From Halomonas alimentaria (GTDB lineage: Bacteria; Pseudomonadota; Gammaproteobacteria; Pseudomonadales; Halomonadaceae): a stretch of DNA of 64,000 bases. This document shows positions 8,174 through 15,972 of this stretch, in pieces; the stretch's first letter is position 1, and each line of letters starts with the position of its first letter. Under the pieces are notes generated by a model, which worked only from the letters and a program-made list of their open reading frames with translations, made no database searches and was not told the origin of the DNA. The DNA lies in NCBI RefSeq assembly GCF_009902005.1, contig NZ_WUTT01000001.1, positions 422,648-486,647 on the forward strand, read 5' to 3'. A program made the position numbers and the translations under genes.

Positions 8174-8582
8174 TGACAACCTGGATCTCGGCTTCGCGAT
8201 CCCGGAGGACGCCCTGGAGCGCCTCGAGGATCCCGAGCTGCTCAAGAAGTGGCCCCAGGGCCTCACCGACATGATCATGGTGATCGAGGCCGCCATGGTG
8301 CGGCGCGGGGCCTGCCGCGAGCAGGCTCGCCGGGTTGCCTTCGTGGCGGTGCGGGCGCTCAGCCAATTCGCCGGGGGGCGCAGCTTCTACATCCCCAAGG
8401 GCGAGGCGCTGGACCGCGCCCTGCGCGACCGCGAGCTGTGGGAGCGCTTCGACGGCAGCAACGTCTCCGAGCTGGCCGCCTGGGCGCACCTGACGGAGGT
8501 GCAGGTCTACGCCATACTGGCAGAGCAGAGGAAGCTGGCGCGCCGGAGAGTGCAGCCAGAGCTGTTTGAACACCAGGGCTGA
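8166..8582 (+). CDS. mor: Mor-family transcription activator
   Basis: A 138-residue protein of the Mu Mor/C family, which activates middle or late phage transcription by binding a dyad upstream of a weak promoter. The conserved part is residues 70-125: GGRSFYIPKGEALDRALRD followed by a helix-turn-helix (NVSELAAWAHLTEVQVYAIL). A candidate target dyad lies at 9156-9167 upstream of the lysis operon. The ATG at 8166 keeps the usual length. Confidence 0.9.
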   Translation: MSDDNLDLGFAIPEDALERLEDPELLKKWPQGLTDMIMVIEAAMVRRGACREQARRVAFVAVRALSQFAGGRSFYIPKGEALDRALRDRELWERFDGSNVSELAAWAHLTEVQVYAILAEQRKLARRRVQPELFEHQG

Positions 8583-8595
8583 GGGGAACAGGGGC

Positions 8596-9045
8596 ATGAA
8601 GAGAACAACGACAATCGCCACTATCATCTTGATCGCCAGTCTGGCGGGGTGTGCATCCGGCCCGCCGGTGAACAAGGCCACCCGCTCGGGCTATGCCGAG
8701 GCAATGATTCCGCACCTTAACGGTGAGGAGATTCGCGACAGGATCGTCTCTCGCTGCCTCGACCGGGGGCACTCAATCGAAACCTCTACCGAGACCCAGG
8801 TGGTTTGCCGCAAGCGGATAGACGGCGCAGCCGGCATCATGACCTGGGCGATGATCGGCAACAGCTACTCCACCCAGCCCGATGTGGTGCTGCGCTTCAC
8901 CATCGCCAACAGCGAAGGCGCCTACCGCGTGGTGGCACAGCCTCATGTCGAGACGCAAATGGCCATGGGCCAGATGCGGCGCATGGATCTGAAGGAGAAC
9001 AACGAGCTGCGCAACAACATCCAGGCCTTTCTGGACTCGATCTAG
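8596..9045 (+). CDS. Phage-encoded lipoprotein
   Basis: A 149-residue protein with a lipoprotein signal peptide (MKRTTTIATIILIASLAGC; lipobox LAG-C, Cys19). The mature part has two further Cys (in RCLDRG and VVCRK) and no recognised domain. It sits between mor and a strong terminator, a common place for lysogeny-expressed genes. Phage lipoproteins can block receptors against superinfection, but that role is only inferred. An in-frame ATG at 8566 is less likely because the signal peptide starts at 8596. Confidence 0.75.
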   Translation: MKRTTTIATIILIASLAGCASGPPVNKATRSGYAEAMIPHLNGEEIRDRIVSRCLDRGHSIETSTETQVVCRKRIDGAAGIMTWAMIGNSYSTQPDVVLRFTIANSEGAYRVVAQPHVETQMAMGQMRRMDLKENNELRNNIQAFLDSI

Positions 9046-9089
9046 CCGGCTTTACAGCGTGGCCACGATCGCGCTAAATACCCCCACCA

Positions 9090-9115
9090 CGCCCCGCTAT
9101 CCAGCGGGGCGTTTT
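9090..9115 (+). terminator. Rho-independent terminator ending the early/middle region
   Basis: CGCCCCGCT and AGCGGGGCG form a near-perfect GC stem with a short loop, followed by TTTT (9112-9115). It separates the early/mor/lipoprotein transcript from the lysis and structural genes. Confidence 0.85.
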
Positions 9116-9155
9116 CGTAAGGCGCCTGATTGCCGGGCGCCACCGGCCAGCCCCT

Positions 9156-9202
9156 AGCCTGAAGGCTCAAGACGAGCCATTCCCCCTCAGGCGAGGTGCC
9201 CC
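9156..9202 (+). promoter_or_regulatory. Candidate Mor-dependent late promoter region
   Basis: The palindrome AGCCT-GA-AGGCT (9156-9167) lies about 35 bp upstream of the first lysis gene and just after the terminator, the right place for a Mor-type activator dyad. No good -35 box is visible, as expected for an activator-dependent promoter. The assignment rests on position only. Confidence 0.3.
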
Positions 9203-9544
9203 GTGATCACCACCACCCTTCGAGACAAGCTCCGCGTCGGCCCCTGGCTGGTCGCCGCGCTGATCATGGCCGCCCTGGTCGGCCTGCTCTATCCCCACCA
9301 ACTGGGCGTGCTGCTGTGGAGCCTGACCAAGCTCAGCTTCGGTGCCTACCTTGGCTACTGGATCGACCGCTCGATCTTCCCCTATGCCCGCCCTGGCGAC
9401 GCTCTGGACCCACCCCCGCCGGATGCTCGCGACTACTACCTGCCGCTGATGGTCGAGGAGGGCATGATGGACCCCGCCATGCTGATGCTGCGCCGCGCGA
9501 TCATCATCGCCGCAGCCATCATCGCGCTGGGGCTGGGGGTGTAG
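9203..9544 (+). CDS. Putative holin / small lysis membrane protein
   Basis: A 113-residue membrane protein with hydrophobic segments at about 13-30, 34-52 and a C-terminal one (MLRRAIIIAAAIIALGLGV). It is first in the lysis operon, immediately before transglycosylase and spanin genes, the usual holin position in D3112-like phages. A GTG start at 9203 follows GAGGTG (9193-9198). No holin family motif is diagnostic. Confidence 0.65.
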   Translation: MITTTLRDKLRVGPWLVAALIMAALVGLLYPHQLGVLLWSLTKLSFGAYLGYWIDRSIFPYARPGDALDPPPPDARDYYLPLMVEEGMMDPAMLMLRRAIIIAAAIIALGLGV

Positions 9545-9545
9545 C

Positions 9546-10145
9546 GTGGCCCTCGATCGGCGCACCGTGCTGGCGGCCATCGCCGCCGAAACCGCCGACC
9601 GCGCCGGCCCCATGCCGGTGTGGCTGGTGGAGGTGGCGGCCAATGCCAAGACCAAGGCCGAGCGTGACTTCGTGGCCACCGAGCTGATCAGCCTGCGCCA
9701 GGCTCAGCTGATCGATTGCCACCGCCAGAACGGCGCCAGCGGGGTCTCGCTGACCGAGGCCGGCCGCGCCGAGCTGCGCGAGCTTAACCAGAGCAAGCGA
9801 CAGCCCAGCGCCTTCCACGGTGAGCCGATTTCAGCACCTAGCTACCTACACTTCGACACCAGCTCCCTGCACTCCGACACTGGCTCGCCACAATCGCCGC
9901 CGATGCCCGACGCCCTGGGCGAGCGCCAGGTGAAGGCCGCGCCACCGCCGGATTCCGGCCCGCTGCCGGATCTCGAACGCCTCGACCCCGATCTTCAGCC
10001 GCGCCTCTACGCCCTGATGATGCAGCTTGGCCAGGTGTTGGTGGAGGACCTCGCCCTCGCCACCGAGGCCCGCGATCTGCGCCGCGCCAAGCGCCTCGAT
10101 GACCTGGCTCGCCGTGTGCTGCGTCACACCCGGAGGCCGTCATGA
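9546..10145 (+). CDS. Phage protein with winged-helix-like N-terminus, unknown function
   Basis: A 199-residue protein whose first 80 residues resemble a winged helix (LISLRQAQLIDCH then GVSLTEAGRAELREL). A Pro/Ser-rich linker and a C-terminal helix (EARDLRRAKRLDDLARRVL) follow. It is encoded within the lysis operon and begins with GTG 1 nt after the previous stop. Function unknown. Confidence 0.65.
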   Translation: MALDRRTVLAAIAAETADRAGPMPVWLVEVAANAKTKAERDFVATELISLRQAQLIDCHRQNGASGVSLTEAGRAELRELNQSKRQPSAFHGEPISAPSYLHFDTSSLHSDTGSPQSPPMPDALGERQVKAAPPPDSGPLPDLERLDPDLQPRLYALMMQLGQVLVEDLALATEARDLRRAKRLDDLARRVLRHTRRPS

Positions 10146-10876
10146 AAGCTGCCCGTCACGCCCTCGCCGAGTGCCTCGAGGCGCTGGGCATCGTCGGCCT
10201 GGTGCTGGGCGCCGGGCTGCTGGCCCTGCTCGCGGGGCTGGTGATGGTAGCCCGCACCCGAACCGCCTTGGCGCTGATGCTGATCGCCCTGCTGGTGCTG
10301 GTCAGCTGTCAGCCGGCGCTAGCCCAAGGCATCCCCGGCAGCGCCGAGCGCTACCAGCGCGAGCTGACCCGCGTAGTGCAGCAGGAGTGGGGAATGGCGG
10401 GCCGGGTGGCGGTGCACGGCGCCCAGATCCACCAGGAGAGCGCCTGGCGGCCGGGGGTGAACAGCCCCGTCGGCGCCCAGGGGCTCAGCCAGTTCATGCC
10501 CGGCACCAGCGCGTGGATCGCCGAGCTCTACCCGGATCTCGGCCCCGCCGCGCCCTATTCGCCGGGCTGGGCCATGCGCGCCCAGACCCGCTACAACAAG
10601 TTCCACTGGAATCGCCTGTCCGGCACTGCCGACCAGTGCGAGCGCTGGGCGATGACGCTCTCCGCCTACAACGGCGGGCTCGGCTGGGTGAACCGCGACC
10701 GCCGCCTGGCACGTGCCGCCGGCGACGATGCCGCCCGCTGGTTCGGCCATGTGGAGCGCTACACCAGCCGCGCCGGCTGGGCCAAGCGCGAGAACCGCGA
10801 CTATGTACGCCGCATCCTGCTGACCCTGACCCCGCGCTATGTGCAGGCCGGCTGGGCCGGGGGTGCCCCGTGCTGA
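10142..10876 (+). CDS. Membrane-anchored lytic transglycosylase (endolysin)
   Basis: A 244-residue SLT-type transglycosylase that cleaves peptidoglycan during lysis. Two hydrophobic segments (about 13-37 and 42-60) precede the catalytic domain, so it may be a signal-anchor-release endolysin or a membrane-tethered enzyme. The domain shows IHQESAW with catalytic Glu99, then GAQGLSQFMPGT and the late SAYNGG motif typical of the family. It overlaps both neighbours in the lysis operon. Confidence 0.88.
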   Translation: MKAARHALAECLEALGIVGLVLGAGLLALLAGLVMVARTRTALALMLIALLVLVSCQPALAQGIPGSAERYQRELTRVVQQEWGMAGRVAVHGAQIHQESAWRPGVNSPVGAQGLSQFMPGTSAWIAELYPDLGPAAPYSPGWAMRAQTRYNKFHWNRLSGTADQCERWAMTLSAYNGGLGWVNRDRRLARAAGDDAARWFGHVERYTSRAGWAKRENRDYVRRILLTLTPRYVQAGWAGGAPC

Positions 10877-11253
10877 GCGTGGCCCGCAAGCTGATTCCCG
10901 CCTGGGTGTGGGCGGCACTGCTCGGCCTGCTGGCCCTGTGTGGGCTGGGCTGGTGGGGCGTGACCACCTGGGAGGCCCGGGTCGAAGAGCGCCAGTCACT
11001 CGCTCAGCAGGTAGAAACGCTGGAGGCGAACCGCGAGCGCTGGCAGGCCCACACCCTGAGCGTGATGGCACAGCTGGGCGAGGCGCGCGAACGCGCCCGG
11101 AAGGCCGAGGCCGCCCTGGTGGAGCTGCAGGCGGCGCTGGCCGAACGCGATGCCGACTACCGCGAGATCCGCGGCCGCATCCGCCAGGCCCCCGCCGAGG
11201 ACGATGGCCCGGTGGCGCCGGTGTTGCGCCAGGCCCTGGAGGCGCTGCCATGA
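10870..11253 (+). CDS. Rz-like inner-membrane spanin
   Basis: A 127-residue protein with one N-terminal transmembrane segment (about residues 11-30) followed by a long coiled coil (residues 38-100, rich in Arg, Glu and Gln). This is the i-spanin design, which helps fuse inner and outer membranes in the last lysis step. GTG at 10870 overlaps the transglycosylase stop; GTG at 10879 is an alternative. The partner lipoprotein follows with a 4-bp overlap. Confidence 0.8.
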   Translation: MLSVARKLIPAWVWAALLGLLALCGLGWWGVTTWEARVEERQSLAQQVETLEANRERWQAHTLSVMAQLGEARERARKAEAALVELQAALAERDADYREIRGRIRQAPAEDDGPVAPVLRQALEALP

Positions 11254-11651
11254 CCCTGCTTGCCAGCCTGCTGTTGATCGCCCTCGGTGGCTATGCCGTG
11301 TTCGCCGCCCTGTTCGATACGCGCAACCACCGGCGCCTGTGGCGAGGCGTGGCCATCGGCTGCCTGGTGCTGCTGATCCTGCTGCTGGCCGGCTGCGTCA
11401 CCCGCGAGGCGCCGCCCCCCGAGCCGCCGCCGTTGCCCGCCCCGGTGCTGTGCGCCGCCCCGGTGGGGATGACCGTCCAGGAGCCCGAGCCGGAGCGGCC
11501 GGCGGGCGCGATCACCCAACGCGACGTGGCCGCCTACCTGGTCGAGTTGCACCGCTGGGGCTGGCGTGGCTGGCGCCGCCTCTCAAGCGTTAGAGCGCAT
11601 GCCAAAGCGTGTGCTTCTAACGCCAATGATGAGTCTATGAAGGAGTACTGA
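11250..11651 (+). CDS. Rz1-like outer-membrane spanin lipoprotein
   Basis: A 133-residue protein with a lipobox (LLLAGC, Cys about 49) followed by a Pro-rich segment (PPPEPPPLPAPV), as in Rz1 o-spanins. Unusually, an additional hydrophobic segment (residues 2-20) precedes the lipoprotein signal, so the functional start may be internal. The last 22 residues are encoded by the palindromic element at 11588-11622 and may be an added tail. It lies directly after the i-spanin gene. Confidence 0.75.
   Translation: MTLLASLLLIALGGYAVFAALFDTRNHRRLWRGVAIGCLVLLILLLAGCVTREAPPPEPPPLPAPVLCAAPVGMTVQEPEPERPAGAITQRDVAAYLVELHRWGWRGWRRLSSVRAHAKACASNANDESMKEY
11588..11622. repeat. Palindromic CGTTAGA / TCTAACG element
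   Basis: CGTTAGA (11588-11594) and TCTAACG (11616-11622) pair perfectly, and the stem extends inward imperfectly through GCGCA against TGTGC. It lies in the extreme C-terminal coding part of the o-spanin gene, just upstream of the glycine-rich adhesin cassette. It is similar to the element at 5478-5512. Confidence 0.55.
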
Positions 11652-11653
11652 AC

Positions 11654-11905
11654 ATGGCACGCACCCCCTATTCCGGTTGGGGCAGCGAAGGGCTGCAGGT
11701 CTTCACCCCCTCGCGGATCGAAGAAATCGCCGCCGGCGGCAGCCTGGATACGACCGGCGTGGTCGCTATCCGCATCCCGGCGGACACCGAGTATCAGCTC
11801 AACGGTGGAGGGCCGGTGGCCATCATGCCTGCTGGCGCCACCGGCATCGCCCCGGAGGTCACCTCCATCACCTTCGTGACCGCCGTCACCGTGGAGGTGA
11901 TGTGA
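11654..11905 (+). CDS. Small phage protein, possibly virion-associated
   Basis: An 83-residue, beta-rich protein (VVAIRIPADTEYQLNGGGPV then VTSITFVTAVTVEVM) without signal peptide. AAGGAG lies at 11640-11645. It is coupled by TGATG to the glycine-rich protein, so it may be part of the same fibre or adhesin cassette. Function not recognised. Confidence 0.6.
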   Translation: MARTPYSGWGSEGLQVFTPSRIEEIAAGGSLDTTGVVAIRIPADTEYQLNGGGPVAIMPAGATGIAPEVTSITFVTAVTVEVM

Positions 11906-12780
11906 TGTTGGGGCTGGCGCTCGGCTTGGGTACCAGGGCAAAGGCGGTAAGCCAGTACCCCCTGGCCGAAGGCGGCCTCGAAACCGTCATCGAGCAAAAC
12001 GGCGTTTATTACCGCGTCCACACCTTCGCGACTGACGGTAGCCTGACCGTCGCCCAGGGCGGGGAGATGCAATATTTGGTCGTCGCCGGGGGTGGTTCAG
12101 GCGGTTCCAATGGTGGCGGTGGCGGTGGTGCAGGGGGGCTGTTGCATGGGGCGCTTAACCTTGTCTCCGCCAACTACCCGGTCGCCGTCGGCGCCGGCGG
12201 CCCCGGCATTTCTGCGGGCACCACCAGTAGCGGGGTCAATGGGGCCAACTCATCTTTCGCCGGTATGTCAGCCATCGGGGGCGGTGGAGGGGGCGCATTT
12301 GAATCAGGCTCGGGACAGAGCGGTGGATCTGGCGGCGGCGGCGCCGCACCTCCGACCTACACGGCTGGGGGCGCTGCGACGACAGGGCAGGGCTTTGAAG
12401 GCGGAAACGGTTCTTCCACCACTCAAGACCAATCTGCTGCTGGCGGCGGCGGCGGCGCTGGGGCTCGCGGCCAAGATGGTTCGGCATCAGGAGGCGATGC
12501 GGGCGATGGTGGCGCCGGGCTGGAGATCACCCTGAGCGGCACACCCACCTACTACGCCGGCGGCGGGGGTGGCATGTCCGGCAACAACCTCCCTGGTGCT
12601 GGTGGACTGGGCGGCGGCGGCGCCGGTGCCGATGCCGGTGATGGGGAGCCAGGGGTTGACGGTCTCGGCGGTGGCGGCGGGGGCTGCCGTTCCTCAGGGG
12701 CTTCAGGCTCAGGTGGCTCCGGCATCGTCATCGTTCGCTACCGCATTACCCAAGCCGAATACGAAGCGGAGGTGTCGTGA
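11905..12780 (+). CDS. Glycine-rich tail fibre/adhesin-like protein
   Basis: A 291-residue protein. Residues 55-280 are packed with Gly-Gly runs and carry the phage glycine-rich domain pattern: an opening QYLVVAGGGSGG, a VAVGAGGPG turn and a closing GSGIVIVRYRI. Such domains form polyglycine helix bundles in adhesins like T-even gp38 and occur in tail fibres. Its position between lysis and packaging genes, far from the tail genes, is unusual. Codon use is skewed by GGC/GGT runs. Confidence 0.75.
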   Translation: MLGLALGLGTRAKAVSQYPLAEGGLETVIEQNGVYYRVHTFATDGSLTVAQGGEMQYLVVAGGGSGGSNGGGGGGAGGLLHGALNLVSANYPVAVGAGGPGISAGTTSSGVNGANSSFAGMSAIGGGGGGAFESGSGQSGGSGGGGAAPPTYTAGGAATTGQGFEGGNGSSTTQDQSAAGGGGGAGARGQDGSASGGDAGDGGAGLEITLSGTPTYYAGGGGGMSGNNLPGAGGLGGGGAGADAGDGEPGVDGLGGGGGGCRSSGASGSGGSGIVIVRYRITQAEYEAEVS

Positions 12781-13265
12781 TGGACATGATCTTCGATGTT
12801 GCCACCGAGCAGTTGGTGATCGACACCGCCGGGGTATACCCCTGGGGGACCGATCTGCGTGCCGTGCTGAATCGGTATGGCCACACCATCAACCTGCGTG
12901 GCGTACAGATGCGCCTCACCATCGCTGTCGAGGGAGAGACGGCCTTCGACATGAGCTTGCCGCCCCCGGGAGTTCGCTACCGGAAAACCGACCAGGACGT
13001 GCTGGCGACGGGGCGAGTTCGTTGGCACCCCGATCAGCACATCGAGGTCAGTGCTTGGTGCCGCACCAACGCGGGGCAAGAAGTCACCGCACAGGCTTCC
13101 TTCACAGCGCCGCGGCCGGCCCAACCCTTCGATTCCTGGACATGGGATGGCCAGCGGTGGCAAGCGCCGACGCCATACCCCGACGATGGCCAAGCCTACC
13201 TCTGGGATGAAGCACAGCAGTTGTGGGTTCTGGACCCCGATACACCGGACAGCCAGGAGGCTTGA
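12780..13265 (+). CDS. Tail-fibre-associated protein (WxWD motif)
   Basis: A 161-residue protein. Its C-terminal third holds SWTWDGQRWQAPTPYPDDG and then YLWDEAQQLWV, a repeat-like Trp/Asp pattern seen in tail-fibre C-termini and fibre-assembly proteins. The N-terminal part is beta-rich. It directly follows the glycine-rich protein, so it probably acts as its chaperone or tip. ATG at 12780 is used; a GTG at 12777 is equally placed. Confidence 0.6.
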   Translation: MDMIFDVATEQLVIDTAGVYPWGTDLRAVLNRYGHTINLRGVQMRLTIAVEGETAFDMSLPPPGVRYRKTDQDVLATGRVRWHPDQHIEVSAWCRTNAGQEVTAQASFTAPRPAQPFDSWTWDGQRWQAPTPYPDDGQAYLWDEAQQLWVLDPDTPDSQEA

Positions 13266-13609
13266 TGGAAACCATCGACTGGAACGCGGCGCGCTTCTTC
13301 TGGGACCTGCTCTCCGCCCTGTTCATGGGCGCGGTGGCCATCTACGTGTGGTGGACCAACCGCACCCGCGCCACCGGCGCCGCCCTGCGCGAGGTACACG
13401 GCCGCCTCGACCAGGTCGACAAGCACGTGGCGCGCATCGAGCAAACGCTGGAAAGCCGCCCGGGCTACGCCGAGATCGACGTGCTGCGCGCCGAGATGGC
13501 CACGATCAGCCGCGGCATGGCCGAGATCAGCGCCCAGATGCAGAGCACCACGGCGCTGCTCAACCGCCTGCATGAATACCTGCTCACGGAGAAGGGGAAC
13601 GCACGATGA
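13265..13609 (+). CDS. DUF2730 family protein (Mu gp25-like)
   Basis: A 114-residue protein with an N-terminal transmembrane segment (FFWDLLSALFMGAVAIYVWW) and a long coiled coil (residues 40-105). This is the DUF2730 layout found immediately upstream of gp26/gp27 genes in Mu-like phages. Role unknown. It overlaps the next start by 4 bp. Confidence 0.8.
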   Translation: METIDWNAARFFWDLLSALFMGAVAIYVWWTNRTRATGAALREVHGRLDQVDKHVARIEQTLESRPGYAEIDVLRAEMATISRGMAEISAQMQSTTALLNRLHEYLLTEKGNAR

Positions 13610-13914
13610 GCACCGATTTTCAGGACTTCGAGACCGAGGGGCGCCGGCTGGTGATCCTGCGTATCCTGTCGCGGCGCAACCAGTACACCACCAACGAGTA
13701 CAGCCTCCACGACGAGCTGAAGGGTGCCTACGCGCATATCGTCAGCCGCGACCGCCTGCATGGCGACCTGGCCTGGCTGGAGGAGCAGCAGCTGGTGATC
13801 ACCCAGCAGCCGCGCGCCGGCTGGATCATCACCCTCACCGCCCGTGGCTCGGATGTGGCCGAGGGCCTGGCCCAGGTGCCCGGGGTGGCCAAGCCTCGCC
13901 CCGGCATCAGCTGA
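13606..13914 (+). CDS. Mu gp26-like winged-helix protein
   Basis: A 102-residue protein with a winged-helix pattern (RRLVILRILSRRNQYTTNEY then LAWLEEQQLVITQQ). In Mu-like phages a protein of this size lies between DUF2730 and the small terminase gene, as here. Its role in packaging or regulation is not established. Confidence 0.75.
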   Translation: MSTDFQDFETEGRRLVILRILSRRNQYTTNEYSLHDELKGAYAHIVSRDRLHGDLAWLEEQQLVITQQPRAGWIITLTARGSDVAEGLAQVPGVAKPRPGIS

Positions 13915-13924
13915 GGAGCCGCCC

Positions 13925-14473
13925 ATGCCCCCGCGCAACAAGGTCTACGACCTGCCGCCGGAGATCCGCGAGGCGCTCAACGAGCGCCTGGTCTCCACCG
14001 GCTTCCAGGGCTACGAGGAGCTCGCCGCCTGGCTCGAGGAGCAGGGCCACAAGATCTCCAAGAGCAGCGTGCACCGCTATGGCCAGGATCTCCGCGAGGA
14101 GTTCGAGGAGGCCATGGGTGATGTGCGCAAGACCACCGAGCTGGCCCGGGCCATGGCCGCCCAGGACGACGACGAGAGCGGCCATCTGATCGACGCCACC
14201 GCCCGCATGGTGCAGGACCAGCTGCTGCGCATCACCATCGCCATGCGCAAGGCCGAGGAGGACCCGGCCAAGGCCGCCAAGCAGCTGGGCAGCGTGACCC
14301 GGGCGCTGGCCGAGATCGGCCGCGTCTCGCTCGGGCAGAAGAAGTGGGCACGTGAACTGCGCCTGGAGGTGGCCAAGGAAGCCGCCGAAGCCGCCGAGGG
14401 CGCCATGGCCAACCAGGGCATGAGCCGTGAGGCCATCGACTCCATCAAGCGCGACATCCTGGGGATCGCCTGA
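13925..14473 (+). CDS. Small terminase subunit, Mu gp27-like (DUF3486)
   Basis: A 182-residue protein with the DUF3486 features: KVYDLPPEIREALNERL at the N-terminus, then a recognition helix region (HKISKSSVHRYGQDL). It pairs with the large terminase to recognise phage DNA for headful packaging. It ends in a 1-bp overlap with the TerL start. Confidence 0.88.
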   Translation: MPPRNKVYDLPPEIREALNERLVSTGFQGYEELAAWLEEQGHKISKSSVHRYGQDLREEFEEAMGDVRKTTELARAMAAQDDDESGHLIDATARMVQDQLLRITIAMRKAEEDPAKAAKQLGSVTRALAEIGRVSLGQKKWARELRLEVAKEAAEAAEGAMANQGMSREAIDSIKRDILGIA

Positions 14474-15972
14474 TGAGCGTGCTGCCCGAGTCCGTCCTGC
14501 TGCCCTACCAGAAGGCGTGGATCGAGGATCCCTCGCCGCTGAAGATCGCCGAGAAGAGCCGCCGCACCGGCCTGACCTGGGGCGAGGCGGCCGACGCCGT
14601 GCTGAGTGCCAGCGCGGCCAGGAGCGCCGGCGGCACCAACCACTTCTATGTGGGCTCCAATAAAGAGATGGCCATCGAGTTCATCGATGCCTGCGCCATG
14701 TGGGCCAAGGCGTTCGATCGGGCCGCCAGTGCCATCCAGGAGGAGGTGCTGCACGACGAGGACAAGGACATCCTCACCTTCAATATCCACTTCGCCAGCG
14801 GCTTCAAGATCCAGGCGCTGTCCAGCCGCCCCAGCAACCTGCGCGGCCGCCAAGGCAACGTCACCATCGACGAGGCGGCCTTCCATGCCGAGCTGGCCGA
14901 GGTGCTCAAGGCGGCCCTGGCACTCACCATGTGGGGCGCCAAGGTGCGCCTGATCAGCACCCACAACGGCGTCGACAACCTCTTCAATGACCTGATCCAG
15001 GACTCGCGCGCCGGTAAGAAGCGCTACAGCGTGCACCGCGTCACCCTGGACGACGCCTGCGAGCAGGGCTTGTACCAGCGCATCTGCCAGGTTCGCGGGA
15101 TGCTGTGGAGCCCCGAGGCCGAGGAAGAGTGGAAGGCCAACCTGCTGGCCGACACCGCCACCCGCGAAGACGCCCTCGAGGAGTATTACTGCGTGCCCAA
15201 GAGCGGCGGCGGGGCCTACCTCAGCCGTGCGCTGATCGAGGCCCGCATGATCGAGGCCCCGGTGCTGCGCTTCGAGGGCAGCGCCGAGTTCAATGCTGTG
15301 CCGGAGCGCTACCGGGCGCTGGAGGTCGAGGACTGGTGCCAGCGCGAACTGGCCCCGCTGCTGGCCGCGCTCGACCGCCGCGACGAGCATGTGTTCGGCG
15401 AGGACTTCGGTCGCTCCGGGGATCTCACCGTCATCGCCCCCATGGCGATCACCGCCCACCTGGTGCGCCGCGTTCCCTTCCTGGTGGAGCTGCGCAACGT
15501 GCCCTTCAAGCAGCAGGAGCAAGTGCTGTTCTTCATCGTCGACCGCCTGCCGCGGCTGCGCGGCGGCAAGCTGGACGGGCGCGGCAACGGCCAGTACCTC
15601 GCCGAGCAGGCGGTGGAGCGCTACGGCAGCACCGTAGAGGCGGTGATGCTCACCCAGGGCTGGTACCTGGAGAACATGCCGCCCTTCAAGGCCGCCTTCG
15701 AGGACGCCGGCATCGAGATCCCCCGCGACCGCGACACCGGCGACGACCTGCGCGCCCTGGAGGTGATCAAGGGCGTGCCCAAGCTGCCCGATGCCAAGAC
15801 CGGCGCGAAAGGCGATCGCCACGGCGATGCCGCCATCGCCCTGGTGCTGGCCCATGCGGCCTCGCTGTCCGACGCCGTGGCCATCGACTTCATCCAGGTG
15901 CCGCGTGGCCCGGGCGGGGCCTTCGCCGACGATGACAACCTGACAACCGACTGGGGAGGTGGCGCATGGTAG
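14473..15972 (+). CDS. Large terminase, Mu gp28-like
   Basis: A 499-residue packaging motor. The ATPase half has a Walker A variant EKSRRTGLTW (residues 27-36) and Walker B VTIDEAAF (130-137, Asp133/Glu134). The nuclease half has GEDFGRSGD with Asp311 and a late GDRHGDAAIA with Asp452, the expected metal ligands of the RNase H-like domain. Length matches Mu gp28. It overlaps the portal gene by 7 bp. Confidence 0.93.
   Translation: MSVLPESVLLPYQKAWIEDPSPLKIAEKSRRTGLTWGEAADAVLSASAARSAGGTNHFYVGSNKEMAIEFIDACAMWAKAFDRAASAIQEEVLHDEDKDILTFNIHFASGFKIQALSSRPSNLRGRQGNVTIDEAAFHAELAEVLKAALALTMWGAKVRLISTHNGVDNLFNDLIQDSRAGKKRYSVHRVTLDDACEQGLYQRICQVRGMLWSPEAEEEWKANLLADTATREDALEEYYCVPKSGGGAYLSRALIEARMIEAPVLRFEGSAEFNAVPERYRALEVEDWCQRELAPLLAALDRRDEHVFGEDFGRSGDLTVIAPMAITAHLVRRVPFLVELRNVPFKQQEQVLFFIVDRLPRLRGGKLDGRGNGQYLAEQAVERYGSTVEAVMLTQGWYLENMPPFKAAFEDAGIEIPRDRDTGDDLRALEVIKGVPKLPDAKTGAKGDRHGDAAIALVLAHAASLSDAVAIDFIQVPRGPGGAFADDDNLTTDWGGGAW

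Noticed and set aside
9090..9115. Prophage end at the strong terminator
   Set aside because: Lysis and structural genes of the same phage continue directly after it.
14077..15855. 592-codon antisense frame over the terminase genes
   Set aside because: Low-complexity Gly/Ala/Leu composition and complete overlap with TerL and small terminase; not a gene.
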